From: Halapricum desulfuricans
GTDB taxonomy: Archaea > Halobacteriota > Halobacteria > Halobacteriales > Haloarculaceae
Assembly (NCBI RefSeq): GCF_017094525.1
Contig: NZ_CP064788.1
Coordinates: 2,589,030 to 2,653,029 of the forward strand
Direction: 5' to 3'
Length of the DNA stretch: 64,000 nt
Shown: positions 25,977 to 34,387 of the stretch, piece after piece
How positions within the stretch are numbered: the first letter of the stretch is position 1
How the letters are laid out: each line of letters opens with the position of its first letter
The notes under the pieces: model-generated
Told to the model about the DNA's origin: nothing
The model's database searches: none
Seen by the model: only the letters and a program-made list of their open reading frames with translations
Program-made: the position numbers and the translations under genes

Positions 25977-26416
25977 CACAGGCCCTCCCGGACGCGGTCG
26001 ATCTGGTCGTCGACGGACACCCCTCGCCGGCGGGCGTAGACGACCGCGGCCGTCTCGATCGTCACGCCGAGGTCACTCTGCAAGCCGTTGATCGCCGCGA
26101 CCGCCTCGCGCTTGTCGGTACCGGCCTCCACGACCGCGTCGAGGAGCCGCTCGAAGGTCGTCCGCTGCTGGAGGACCGACTCGTCGGGCGTGAACCCCTC
26201 GGGAACGGTCACTTCGCCGAGGTCGAAGGTCGCGACCAGTTCGTCGTCGTCGGGTTCGAGGAGTCCTTCGCTGGCTGCGACATCGATCAGTCGCTTGGCC
26301 TGGTCGGGCGAGAACCAGTCCCGGTCCAGCGACAGCGCGACGACGAAGTCGCTGCGACCGAGCCGGTCGGTGCCCGCCTGGACGAACGGCGCTCCGACGG
26401 CTGTCCGAAGACTCAT
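25976..26416 (-). CDS. DUF2240 family protein
   Basis: A 146-residue archaeal protein matching DUF2240: it opens LRTAVGAPFVQAGTDRLGRSDFVVALSLDRDWFSPDQAKRLIDVAASEGLLE and includes FDLGEVTVPEGFTPDE. The first 60 residues look like a winged-helix dimer. The C-terminal VEAGTDKREAVAAINGLQSDLGVTIETAAVVYARRRG resembles a helical RNA- or protein-binding unit. Its function is not established. It is divergent from rps8e, which is a common archaeal neighbourhood. Confidence 0.85.
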   Translation of the reverse strand: MSLRTAVGAPFVQAGTDRLGRSDFVVALSLDRDWFSPDQAKRLIDVAASEGLLEPDDDELVATFDLGEVTVPEGFTPDESVLQQRTTFERLLDAVVEAGTDKREAVAAINGLQSDLGVTIETAAVVYARRRGVSVDDQIDRVREGL

Positions 26417-26502
26417 TGACAGTTCGTGAGGTCCCCGTGGTGTAAATACTACCGTTTCCGCGAGTCGAGAGGTTCAAGTATCCGCTGGTGTTTCTCTCGG
26501 GT

Positions 26503-26874
26503 ATGAAATTCCAGGGCCGTTCGACACGCAAGCGAACCGGCGGTCGTCGCCGCCACTCCCGGAACAAACGCAAGTACGAACTCGGCGACGAGCCGACCGA
26601 GACCGAACTCGACGAGCCGTCACTGAAGACGGTCGACGCCCGCGGCAACACGACGAAGGTGCGGGCGCTCAGCACGGACGTCGCCAGCGTCGCCGACGGC
26701 GGCGAGGTCGTCGAGGCGGATATCGAGAACGTCGTCGAGAACCCCGCCAACCCCAACTACATCCGTCGAAACATCATCACGAAAGGCGCAGTGATCGAAA
26801 CCGACGCGGGCGAGGCGCGCGTCACCTCTCGCCCCGGCCAGGACGGACAGGTCAACGCCGTCCTGCTCGAGTGA
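26503..26874 (+). CDS. rps8e: 30S ribosomal protein S8e
   Basis: A 123-residue protein, MKFQGRSTRKRTGGRRRHSRNKRKYELG, unmistakably S8e of the archaeal/eukaryotic small subunit. The beta-rich core reads VRALSTDVASVADGG and NPANPNYIRRNIITKGAVIETDAGEARVTSRPGQDGQVNAVLLE. An earlier ATG five codons upstream is not used in relatives. TTCAAGTA at 26473-26480 is a suitable TATA-like element. It is monocistronic. Confidence 0.97.
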   Translation: MKFQGRSTRKRTGGRRRHSRNKRKYELGDEPTETELDEPSLKTVDARGNTTKVRALSTDVASVADGGEVVEADIENVVENPANPNYIRRNIITKGAVIETDAGEARVTSRPGQDGQVNAVLLE

Positions 26875-26967
26875 CCGATTGCGGGGTCGTTCCCGGGCGA
26901 GAGTACCCGAGGGGAGCGCGCTGGTGATGTCCAAAGCATTTTGTAGGGCTTGAGCCAACGTACGTCC

Positions 26968-27303
26968 ATGAGCGAGCACACCGTGGAGTTCGTGGGCACC
27001 GGCGAGACGGTCACCGTCTCCGAGAAGGAGACGATCCTCGACCGGTGTGTCGAGGAGGGGATCGCTCAGGAGTACTCCTGTCGCGTCGGGATGTGTCTGG
27101 CCTGCTCGGCGAAGATCGTCGAGGGCGAGGTGACCCAGCCCGCCGCGCGCGGTCTCAGCGAGGACGAACGCGAAGAATACGCCCTGACGTGCATGGCCCG
27201 CCCTCAGTCCGATCTGAAACTCCGTCGCGGGGAGTACCCGCCCAGTATCGAAGACGAGGCGATCGACGGCGGAGCGGATGAGCCTGCGGCCGCGGACGAT
27301 TGA
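26968..27303 (+). CDS. [2Fe-2S] plant-type ferredoxin
   Basis: A ~111-residue ferredoxin with the cluster ligands C38-x4-C43-x2-C46 in YSCRVGMCLACSAKI and C75 in ALTCMARP. An acidic C-terminal tail follows the domain. It lacks the acidic N-terminal insertion of the main halobacterial ferredoxin, so it is a paralogue with an unknown partner. A longer reading from 26950 is possible, but MSEHTVEFVG is the family-like start. It is convergent with the DUF1102-like gene at 27304, whose stop directly abuts. Confidence 0.93.
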   Translation: MSEHTVEFVGTGETVTVSEKETILDRCVEEGIAQEYSCRVGMCLACSAKIVEGEVTQPAARGLSEDEREEYALTCMARPQSDLKLRRGEYPPSIEDEAIDGGADEPAAADD

Positions 27304-27948
27304 TTACGAACACTCGATCTCGCCAGGATTGACGCTTCCGATTGCTGTCGCGGGTCCGTCCCCGTTATCGCACTTTTTATATGTCATATTAGTCGAGTCG
27401 ACGTACACGGCAGTAATCGATCCATCTTGGTCTTTGAGCTGATTGCCGTTCAAAGAGTCGCCTGTGAATTCCTGAGGGACGTTTTCCGTCCAGTAGGTCC
27501 CGCTTGCATCGGCAACAGTGATGAGTGCGTTGCCACTTTTTCCGGGGAATGCCACGACCCGATTATTCGGAATCTGACACTCCGTCGGCACGGACCGATC
27601 GAGTTCGGCGGAGATTCCGTCCCCTTCGACAGTAACGGTAACGGGGTCTTCAGACTCGACGCTGATGAAGCTGGTCGTCACGTCTTCCCCGGATCCGAGA
27701 GGGTCTAATTCTCTCTCGGTATCGTCGACAGTCACTGTTACCGTAACGTCGCTATCGAACCGATTCGTGATCGTTATCTCGAACCCTTCTCCATCACATT
27801 CGTCCGCATAACCGACGTACGCCTCCTCGTCACCGGCCACGGAGACGGAGACCCCCCGGTCGGCCGACATCGCGCTGAACCCGCCAGTCCCGAGTATCAG
27901 CAGGACGGCGAGCGCGAGCAGCGCGGCGTAGGCCCAGCGACGGACCAT
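27304..27948 (-). CDS. Exported DUF1102/TasA-like surface protein A
   Basis: A 214-residue protein with an N-terminal hydrophobic signal (RRWAYAALLALAVLLILGTGGFSAMSA). It is followed at the likely cleavage point by DRGVSVSVAGDEEAYVGY, the same opening as the proteins at 29007 and 29774. The mature part is beta-rich (FEITITNRFDSDVTVTVTVDDTERELDPL), as expected for a TasA/camelysin-type beta-sandwich, with Cys near the end. It is translated after the membrane-bound regulator, with a single base between. GC content is lower than in neighbours. Confidence 0.7.
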   Translation of the reverse strand: MVRRWAYAALLALAVLLILGTGGFSAMSADRGVSVSVAGDEEAYVGYADECDGEGFEITITNRFDSDVTVTVTVDDTERELDPLGSGEDVTTSFISVESEDPVTVTVEGDGISAELDRSVPTECQIPNNRVVAFPGKSGNALITVADASGTYWTENVPQEFTGDSLNGNQLKDQDGSITAVYVDSTNMTYKKCDNGDGPATAIGSVNPGEIECS

Positions 27949-27949
27949 G

Positions 27950-28600
27950 TCACTCCCTCACTTCTGGCGGACTCTCGGAGTCACCCAGTCGCATCTCGGT
28001 ACGACTGTAGTACGTGTGGACGAGCGCGGACACGAGAAACGTCGTCGCGACGAACAGTCCCCACCCGGCGTCCGGGACGAGCCGGAGGGGGTAGGTCCCT
28101 GCCGTGGCGGCGACGAGCAGCCCGAGGTTTACGGCCGCGAGCCCGAGGTAATACTGGCTCCAGGGGACGTCGTTGCCCTCGACGACCTCGAGATAGACGT
28201 CCATCTGTTCGGCGGCGGGCGTGAGCTCAACAACGCCCTCACGGTCGTCGAACTCGACGACGCCCTTGTCGTCCATCTTCGGCAGGTGGAACTGCTGGAG
28301 GGAGGTGTAGACGCGCTTGCGCTCGCTGGCGGAGATCTCCTGGACGCCGCTGTCGTTCTCCCAGGCGGCGACGTGCTCGGAGAGCTCGCCCAGCTCCGCG
28401 CGCTCGCCGTTGTGCTGGAGGTGGTGCAGCGCGAACCGACGCCGACGGTTGCTGAGTATCTCGAACGCGTCGTCCCGGGAGAGCTCCGGCTCCGGCGACG
28501 CACTGCGTTCGTCCTTTCCCTGCGCGCCGTCGTCCGGTCCCACTCCGGCGACGGATTGCCCGTCTGTCGAGGCCGTAACGGCCTCGGTCTTGCTTGCCAT
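27950..28600 (-). CDS. Winged-helix regulator with two transmembrane helices (DUF7344 type)
   Basis: A ~216-residue protein. An acidic Ser-rich N-terminus leads to a winged-helix domain (LSRDDAFEILSNRRRRFALHHLQHNGERAELGELSEHVAAWEN ... VYTSLQQFHLPKMDDKGVVEFDDREGVVELTP), the haloarchaeal DUF7344 pattern. Two membrane helices (YYLGLAAVNLGLLVAATAGTYPL and GLFVATTFLVSALVHTYY) make it a membrane-tethered DNA-binding protein. It is the first gene of the minus-strand pair and probably senses or controls the surface-protein locus. A TATA-like GATAAATG lies near 28622. Confidence 0.8.
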   Translation of the reverse strand: MASKTEAVTASTDGQSVAGVGPDDGAQGKDERSASPEPELSRDDAFEILSNRRRRFALHHLQHNGERAELGELSEHVAAWENDSGVQEISASERKRVYTSLQQFHLPKMDDKGVVEFDDREGVVELTPAAEQMDVYLEVVEGNDVPWSQYYLGLAAVNLGLLVAATAGTYPLRLVPDAGWGLFVATTFLVSALVHTYYSRTEMRLGDSESPPEVRE

Positions 28601-29006
28601 AAGGGCCCACCTACGTGTCAGACATTTATCTCCAACCAAACAAAAAGGTATTGGTCAGTACAATATTCCCCCTCGGTGAACGGTTCTAAACGGTTGTATT
28701 CGGAGATTTTCTATAATCTCGGGTTAGTGTTTGGTAATTCACCATAGAATAATATTGTCCTAATATATTCGACTGTGATATCTCGTGATTTCAGGCACCG
28801 TTTGGGCCGGGCGACAGCGGTTCAAAGACTGTAATCCGGAATTTCTGGGGGAGCCAGCAGGTCAGTCAAGCGGGTCAATACAAGGTGGGAAGGGCCACTG
28901 TTGTCGAGCAAGCGCGCCCCGGGACCACGATCAGGCCGGTGACGCCGAACGGTCGGTGTCGAAGTAGGTGGGGTTCGGGGGCGTGCGGACAAGAGGTAGA
29001 CCAACC
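28601..29006. promoter_or_regulatory. Regulatory spacer of the surface-protein locus
   Basis: This 406-base stretch separates the divergent regulator and first plus-strand DUF1102 gene. Its left half (28620-28790) is unusually AT-rich for this genome and contains the direct repeat AACGGTT at 28679 and 28689. The right half is GC-rich and may be a 5' leader of the plus-strand transcript. No coding frame with normal codon use is present. Confidence 0.5.
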
Positions 29007-29651
29007 ATGACAAAACGACGCAAGTTCCTGCTCGGAATGGGATCGCTCGCTGCCGGTGGGGCAGCTGCAATGGGAAGTGGCGCGTTCACGAGTGTGCAGG
29101 CGGAACGGGGTATCACAGTGGAGACCGCAAATGATGCTAATGGGCTCCTCGGTATCGAACCGTACCCGAGTGGTGACCTTGGTGAAAATCCCAGCTATAC
29201 TGATGACGACGGCAACGGCAACGGAGAGTACGCAGAGGCTGTCGACGGTGAGATTGTGTTAGATTTCACCGAGACCACTGGTTCCGACGACGAGGACACT
29301 GGGCTGAACGAGAACGCGAAAACTAATATCGAAAACGTCCTCAAAATTACCAACAACGGTACGCAGGATGTCTACGTGACCGTCAAAGTCACGGACACCG
29401 ACGATAATACCGGGACGGCAGCTGTCGGTCTGTCGGAGTTCGGCGTCTCCGGGGACCCCGATGTCGACTTCGCTCGACTCGCCGGCAGTTACGATGGCGA
29501 TAAGCTTCCAGCTGGAGACTCCGCTGGCATGGGATTCTACTTCTTCCTCGACGAAGACAAGAGCTACGAGGACATTATCAATGATATCGACACGATTACT
29601 ATCGTTGCCGCGGAGAGTAAAAGCGCATTAGATCGGTACAGGCCTGATTAA
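29007..29651 (+). CDS. Tat-exported DUF1102-like surface protein B
   Basis: A ~214-residue protein starting MTKRRKFLLGMGSLAAGGAA. It has a twin-arginine type signal, and the probable cleavage follows FTSVQA. The mature protein begins ERGITVETANDANGLLGIEP, the DUF1102 opening. A beta-rich domain follows with ENVLKITNNGTQDVYVTVKVTDTD, the strand-turn motif that TasA/camelysin-like proteins share, and an Asp-rich loop. Length and architecture match a filament subunit assembled outside the cell. It is the first of two tandem paralogues. Confidence 0.78.
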   Translation: MTKRRKFLLGMGSLAAGGAAAMGSGAFTSVQAERGITVETANDANGLLGIEPYPSGDLGENPSYTDDDGNGNGEYAEAVDGEIVLDFTETTGSDDEDTGLNENAKTNIENVLKITNNGTQDVYVTVKVTDTDDNTGTAAVGLSEFGVSGDPDVDFARLAGSYDGDKLPAGDSAGMGFYFFLDEDKSYEDIINDIDTITIVAAESKSALDRYRPD

Positions 29652-29773
29652 TCCAACGAGTGCCCGCAGAGAGTCGGACACACCAACGCATCGGTTCAAC
29701 GATTGGAGAACGCCCACGCTGGCGCACGGCGGTTCGATTCCGTCGGTGGGTTTCCCCGTAGGTGGGGTCACAT

Positions 29774-30937
29774 ATGAAACGACGCAACGTACTGGCTGCG
29801 CTCGGTTCGCTCAGTGCCGGCGGAGCCCTCACAGTCGGATCGGGCGCGTTCACCAGCGTTAGCGCAGACCGAGCAGTGACTGTCGATGTCGTCGGTGACG
29901 CCGATGCCTTCCTTCGACTCGCACCCTGTGATGGATCGTCGAACGGCGACTACGTCGCGAACGCCTCGGAGGGAGCGATGGCTATCGACCTCGCGGATGG
30001 TGACAGTAACGTTGCCGGCAGTGGCGTCAATCCCGAAGCACATTCGGTGTTCCACAACGTCTTCGAGATCTGCAACCAGGGGACTCAGCCAGTGTGTGTC
30101 GACTTCGCGGTCGACGTGCCGTCGATTCCCGGTCCAGTTCCGGATCGGTACGGGTTTGAAGAGGGGGACCCAGCAGTCGTCTTCTATCGGGCGGACAATC
30201 CGGACGACACGGTCAACGTCGACGACCTCGATACGGACCGAAGCGGGGCGTTCCCTCTGGATGTCGGCGATTGCCAGTGTGTCGGATTCGAAGTCCGGGC
30301 ATTCGGCTTTGAATCAGGCGCGGATCTCTTCGGGGATACCGACCTCGAGATTCGCGCGCAGGCCAGTGCTAACTGTGGAAGCGAAGATGCGCCTCCAGGG
30401 TTGATCCCCCCGGAGCAGCTTCGTTTAGACACTGGCGGCGAACTAAACTGGCAGGAAACCTACTGGCAAGTCGTGAGTGGACCCGGGACAGATGGACCCG
30501 GGACAGAGGATACATCCTACCGCGCAAAGGTGGTGGATGACCCACCGAACGATTGGGACACGTCCTCCCCAGAGGCCTCGTGGGTCGATCCGTTCGGAAC
30601 GGGCGGACTGGACAGCGATCCAGCCGATGCAGAAGATCCGTATGTATATGAACTGGCCTTTTCTGTCCCTGCTACTTTTGACCTCGTCATGGAGGAATAC
30701 GGCTCCGATAACCCAGTCACGTTCCTCCTTGATGGTACAGAGATCGGGAGCAGCCCGGACGGAGAAGACGCGTACAACCCACTCAAGGACAATATCTCCA
30801 GCCAACAGATCGAAGCAGGAAACCACACTTTGCGAGCTGAGGTCATCAATGAGCCCCAATCGGGTACGTCTGTGACGGGGAATCCGACAGGATTGTTGGT
30901 CGCCGCGAGGCTTGAGCCTCCCCAAGAGCCTAACTAG
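29774..30937 (+). CDS. Tat-exported DUF1102-like surface protein C with extra beta domain
   Basis: A ~387-residue protein starting MKRRNVLAALGSLSAGGALT with mature start near DRAVTVDVVGDADAFLRLAP. Residues ~30-210 repeat the DUF1102 fold of the upstream gene (VFEICNQGTQPVCVDFAVDVP), with added Cys pairs (CDCQC-like DCQCVGFEVRAFG). From ~215 there is a second domain (WQVVSGPGTDGPGTEDTSYRAKVVDDPPNDW ... FLLDGTEIGSS ... HTLRAEVINEP), a jelly-roll pattern like carbohydrate-binding modules. The linker holds a 15-base tandem repeat at 30479-30508. It may be the tip or adhesive subunit. Confidence 0.75.
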   Translation: MKRRNVLAALGSLSAGGALTVGSGAFTSVSADRAVTVDVVGDADAFLRLAPCDGSSNGDYVANASEGAMAIDLADGDSNVAGSGVNPEAHSVFHNVFEICNQGTQPVCVDFAVDVPSIPGPVPDRYGFEEGDPAVVFYRADNPDDTVNVDDLDTDRSGAFPLDVGDCQCVGFEVRAFGFESGADLFGDTDLEIRAQASANCGSEDAPPGLIPPEQLRLDTGGELNWQETYWQVVSGPGTDGPGTEDTSYRAKVVDDPPNDWDTSSPEASWVDPFGTGGLDSDPADAEDPYVYELAFSVPATFDLVMEEYGSDNPVTFLLDGTEIGSSPDGEDAYNPLKDNISSQQIEAGNHTLRAEVINEPQSGTSVTGNPTGLLVAARLEPPQEPN

Positions 30938-30953
30938 CCACTGATAATCGGCG

Positions 30954-31103
30954 TCACTCCGCGTTTTCCAGGAAGATGATTTTCTGATACGCCTCTCTGA
31001 TGTGATACTTCGCGGTGTCGTCCTCCGCGTTTTCCAGTGCCTTTGCCAGGTGGCTCTGGAGCGACGAAAGATCAGCGTCGTTAGTCCGTTTTTTGATTGA
31101 CAT
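30954..31103 (-). CDS. 49-residue haloarchaeal small helical protein
   Basis: The frame reads MSIKKRTNDADLSSLQSHLA through KYHIREAYQKIIFLENAE. Short proteins ending in a KYHIREA...-like helix recur in haloarchaea, so this is likely real. Two amphipathic helices are predicted. It lies opposite to the surface-protein genes and interrupts their run. No function is known. Confidence 0.55.
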   Translation of the reverse strand: MSIKKRTNDADLSSLQSHLAKALENAEDDTAKYHIREAYQKIIFLENAE

Positions 31104-31340
31104 CCTGGTAGGAGCTTGGAACCAGATCCCCTTTGTAATGTCGTGCGTGTCTATCCTCAAGCAGCCTCTACTCGCAGTACAAACTGTGATAACAAATGCC
31201 ACGAAACTGGCGTCGCCGATCCCCGGCCAGCGGCCGGACAGTCGCGTTCAGACACTGTTTGAACCCCTTCTCGCGGATCAATACAAGGGACGTCCGGCCG
31301 GTACGTCTCTCGTACCGACAGTACCGTCGGCGGTCTGACC

Positions 31341-32180
31341 GTGACTCGAACGTCGCTCCTCGTCGCCGTGCTCGTCGCCTCGACAGCCCTGCTCGTCTCG
31401 ACCGGGGCGGTCCCGTTCTCGGACGGCACCGACGAGATCTCCGGAGTCAACATCGAGATGTCGCCGGCCGACGGCCCGAACGGCCAGTACGCCGTCATCG
31501 ACGAGACGGGCGAACTCGCACTGGTGTTGTCCGGTGAGAACCCCGACCTCGAGGTCGGCGGCGTTCCCGGCGACGCGGTCACGCCGCTCGATCGCGTGTT
31601 CACGATCACCTACACCGGCGACCTGTTCGCGCGCGTCTGGATCACCGACGACGCCGAGGACGTCCGATTCTATCGCGGGGGCGATCCTGACGAGACACTC
31701 GAAGGGTCTGACAACGCCGTCACGCTCGGCCCGAACGAGACGCTCAAGGTCGGGTTGCGCGTCGACACGCGCGGCGATCACGACGTCGAGAGCGCTTCGA
31801 CGTTCGGCGTGAGCGTCGAGCAGGCCACGCCTACCTCTGCGGAGATATCGGGAGATTCGTCGGCAGAGACACCGACGACCCAGACCGCAGTCGAGGCGCC
31901 GACGGAGTCGACGATGCCCCTCACGACAGAGACGACACAGCCGAGTAACAGCCCGACTGACGGCGAAGTCGGCAACGAGACGACAACCGAAGCCGGGCCG
32001 GTACCGCCCGTCGGTGCTGACACGACCACAGGAACGGCAACTGGCGGCGACGACTCACCCGCCGGCGGACTCCCGGCCGAGGTCGGTGGCTTCGACCTGG
32101 CCGTGGCTGTTCCCGCCCTCTCGTTGCTGGCGCTTGCGCTGCTCGCTCTGGCGTGGTACCGACGGCGGAGCGACCGGTAG
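31341..32180 (+). CDS. Membrane-anchored DUF1102-like surface protein D
   Basis: A 279-residue protein from a GTG start. It has an N-terminal signal (TSLLVAVLVASTALLVSTGAVPFS), then a mature beta-domain (INIEMSPADGPNGQYAVIDETGELALVLSGENPDLEVGGVPGDAVTPLDRVFTITYTGDLFARVWI). A ~100-residue Thr/Ser/Pro-rich stalk suited to O-glycosylation and a C-terminal transmembrane helix (LAVAVPALSLLALALLALAWYRRR) with a basic stop follow. It is probably the membrane base of the surface structure. It is the first gene of a plus-strand run with the rhomboid, signal peptidase and DUF5305 genes. Confidence 0.78.
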   Translation: MTRTSLLVAVLVASTALLVSTGAVPFSDGTDEISGVNIEMSPADGPNGQYAVIDETGELALVLSGENPDLEVGGVPGDAVTPLDRVFTITYTGDLFARVWITDDAEDVRFYRGGDPDETLEGSDNAVTLGPNETLKVGLRVDTRGDHDVESASTFGVSVEQATPTSAEISGDSSAETPTTQTAVEAPTESTMPLTTETTQPSNSPTDGEVGNETTTEAGPVPPVGADTTTGTATGGDDSPAGGLPAEVGGFDLAVAVPALSLLALALLALAWYRRRSDR

Positions 32181-32228
32181 AGACCGTCAGGAATAGGTCA
32201 GTCGCCCGTCACTCCCGAAACGAAACAG

Positions 32229-33143
32229 ATGGACGACGACTCTCGGTCGAGGAGCGCGGACCCCCTGGGGCGGACGATCCGCGAGCGTGCGGCCCCGGCC
32301 GACCTGCTGTTGCTCTCGATCGCTCCCGCCGTCCTGCTGGCGGTCTACGCCCTGCCGACCGCGACCCGGGAGGCGCTCGTTTTCGAGTACGCGGCTCCGA
32401 CCGTCCGGACCGCGGTCGCGTCCCCGTTCGTCCACTTCAGGTGGTCACACCTGCTGTTCAACCTCGGTGGCTACGTGCTGGTCGCGGGGACGGCCTACGT
32501 CCTGAGCGTCGCGGCCGATCGTCGCCGCGAGTTCGTGATCGTCTTCGCGTCGCTGCTGCTCGCCAGCCCGCCACTGCTGTCGGCGCTCAATCTCACGATC
32601 GTCAGACGCGGCGTCGCGTACGGGTTCTCCGGCGTGGTGATGGTCTACTACGGGACGCTCGCGATCGCGATCGCCGTGCACGCCCAACAGCGCCTGGACG
32701 TGAGCGACGCCCGGAGCGTCGCCCCGCTGCTGTTCTTTCTCGGACTGCTTGTCGTGACTACACAGACGCTCCGGGCGGTGCTCGGCCGCCCCGTCACGGT
32801 CGCCGTCGAGGGGGTTCCCACGTCGGTCACGTGGGTGCTCGTGGCGACGCTCGCGGAGTTGCTGGTGCTTCTGGCGCTGGTCGTGACGCTGTACGCGCTG
32901 TCGATTGCCGACGGCGACCCGATCGGGCGACAACTGCGGGCGGCCGTCGAACGGAGCGGCGACGCCGAACTCGCCGTCAGCGCTCTGCTCCTGTTTCTGG
33001 CGGTCCCGTTCGCGACGTTCCCGCCCGATCCCGTCTCCGGAACCCGGGTGTTCAACCTCTACGTTCACGCGGTCGGGTACGCGCTAGGCTTTATCGCCGC
33101 CTACCTCTATCACGTACTCGGGCGCAGCGGGGATCGCAGCTGA
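32229..33143 (+). CDS. Rhomboid-like intramembrane serine protease
   Basis: A 304-residue membrane protein with six to seven helices. Rhomboid features are visible: H69 and H74/N78 in FVHFRWSHLLFNLGGYV (the H-x3-H-x3-N type motif of helix 2), the nucleophile motif G-F-S134-G, and a His at about 280 in the last helix (NLYVHAVGYALGFIAAYL). These are the expected Ser-His dyad positions. Such enzymes cut within membrane anchors. Placement between an anchored surface protein and a signal peptidase suggests it releases or matures that protein. Confidence 0.75.
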   Translation: MDDDSRSRSADPLGRTIRERAAPADLLLLSIAPAVLLAVYALPTATREALVFEYAAPTVRTAVASPFVHFRWSHLLFNLGGYVLVAGTAYVLSVAADRRREFVIVFASLLLASPPLLSALNLTIVRRGVAYGFSGVVMVYYGTLAIAIAVHAQQRLDVSDARSVAPLLFFLGLLVVTTQTLRAVLGRPVTVAVEGVPTSVTWVLVATLAELLVLLALVVTLYALSIADGDPIGRQLRAAVERSGDAELAVSALLLFLAVPFATFPPDPVSGTRVFNLYVHAVGYALGFIAAYLYHVLGRSGDRS

Positions 33144-33194
33144 TCCAGGCCACACCCATCAGGTATTTATCACGACGGCCGCAACGAGACGGTA

Positions 33195-34340
33195 ATGGAC
33201 TGGCGGGGGACAGCCACGAAAGCCGTGGGTGCGGTGCTCGCACTCGCGCTCGTCGCGCTCGTCGTCGGCCAGTTGCTCGGCCAGCCGGTCCTGTTGAGTT
33301 ACGTCACCACCGGGAGCATGGAGCCGACGATCGGTACCGGTGACGGTTTCGTCGCGGTTCCGTCGGCGGTCGCGGGCCCGATTGAGGAGGGCGACGTCGT
33401 CGTGTTCGAGGCAGAGGAGATCCAGGGCGGTGGGCTCACGACACACCGCGTCGTCGGGGAGACCGACCGCGGGTTCGTCACGCGAGGGGACGCCAACCCG
33501 TTCACCGATCAGGACGGTGGCGAGCCACCGGTCAAGCGCGAACAGATCGTCGCCGTCGCCTGGCAGGTCGGCGACGAGCCGGTCGTGATCCCGCATCTTG
33601 GGACGGTCGCCGAGGGAGTTCAGGGGGGTGTCGAGACGCTCCAGTTCCGTCTGGCCGGCCTGCTGGGGACGCGCTCGCTGCTCGGCACGCAGGGGTTCGG
33701 CTATCTCATCTTCGGTCTGACGGTCCTCCTGTACGCGATCGACGTCTTCCTCAGCAGCGACCGGCGACGGGATCGGGCTCGCGAGCGCGATAGCGGGCTC
33801 AGCGCCCGCGTCGTGGTCGGCGCGATGGCGGCGTCGCTAATGCTGGCAGCGACGGCTGCCATGGTCGCTCCGGCCGGGCCGCAGTCGTTCGAGATCGTCA
33901 GCTCCGAGTTCGAGTCCGAGCGGTCGGACGTCATCGAGGCCGGAACGAACGAATCGCTACAGTTCACGGTCGGCAACGGCGGGCAGGTGCCCGTCTACGT
34001 CTACTTCGAGGAAGGCAGCGAAAACATCGATATCGAGCCCGACCGGTTCGAGGTCGGCGGCAACGAGCTGGTCAACGGCACGCTCACGCTCACCGCACCA
34101 CCCGAGACCGGGTCGTATCGGCTGTTCCTGACCGAACACAGATATCTCGCGCTGCTACCCGAATCACAGGTTCGAGCCCTCTATTCGGTTCATCCGTGGC
34201 TGCCGATCGTCGTCATCGACGCGCTGATCGGGGTCCCCTTCTACCTCGCTGGGATCGCGCTCGTCGGCACGGAACGGGTGCGCCGACGCGACAGAGAGGG
34301 GCCATCGACGAGCGATCGGATCCTCGCACGGTTGCGATAA
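33195..34340 (+). CDS. SipW/ER-type signal peptidase I with extra C-terminal membrane domain
   Basis: A 381-residue protein. After one helix, TTGSMEP has the catalytic Ser41, and TTHRVVGETDRGFVTRGDANP supplies His84 in place of the bacterial Lys, the SipW/SEC11 Ser-His type. A region of ~190 further residues is not part of the minimal enzyme: a second helix (GYLIFGLTVLLYAIDVFL), a third (VVVGAMAASLMLAATAAMVAP), an exterior beta-domain (FEIVSSEFESERSDVIEAGTNESLQFTVGNGGQVPVYVYFEEG) and a last helix. The beta-domain resembles its putative substrates. It probably processes the DUF1102-like proteins. Confidence 0.88.
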   Translation: MDWRGTATKAVGAVLALALVALVVGQLLGQPVLLSYVTTGSMEPTIGTGDGFVAVPSAVAGPIEEGDVVVFEAEEIQGGGLTTHRVVGETDRGFVTRGDANPFTDQDGGEPPVKREQIVAVAWQVGDEPVVIPHLGTVAEGVQGGVETLQFRLAGLLGTRSLLGTQGFGYLIFGLTVLLYAIDVFLSSDRRRDRARERDSGLSARVVVGAMAASLMLAATAAMVAPAGPQSFEIVSSEFESERSDVIEAGTNESLQFTVGNGGQVPVYVYFEEGSENIDIEPDRFEVGGNELVNGTLTLTAPPETGSYRLFLTEHRYLALLPESQVRALYSVHPWLPIVVIDALIGVPFYLAGIALVGTERVRRRDREGPSTSDRILARLR

Positions 34341-34387
34341 CGGGACCGACGACAGCCTTAATATCAACGCGTTGAATGCTAAACGTG

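Noticed and set aside
28785-28967. 60-codon frame before the first DUF1102 gene
   Set aside because: Codon usage and composition are unlike neighbours and no motif is present; more likely a leader region.
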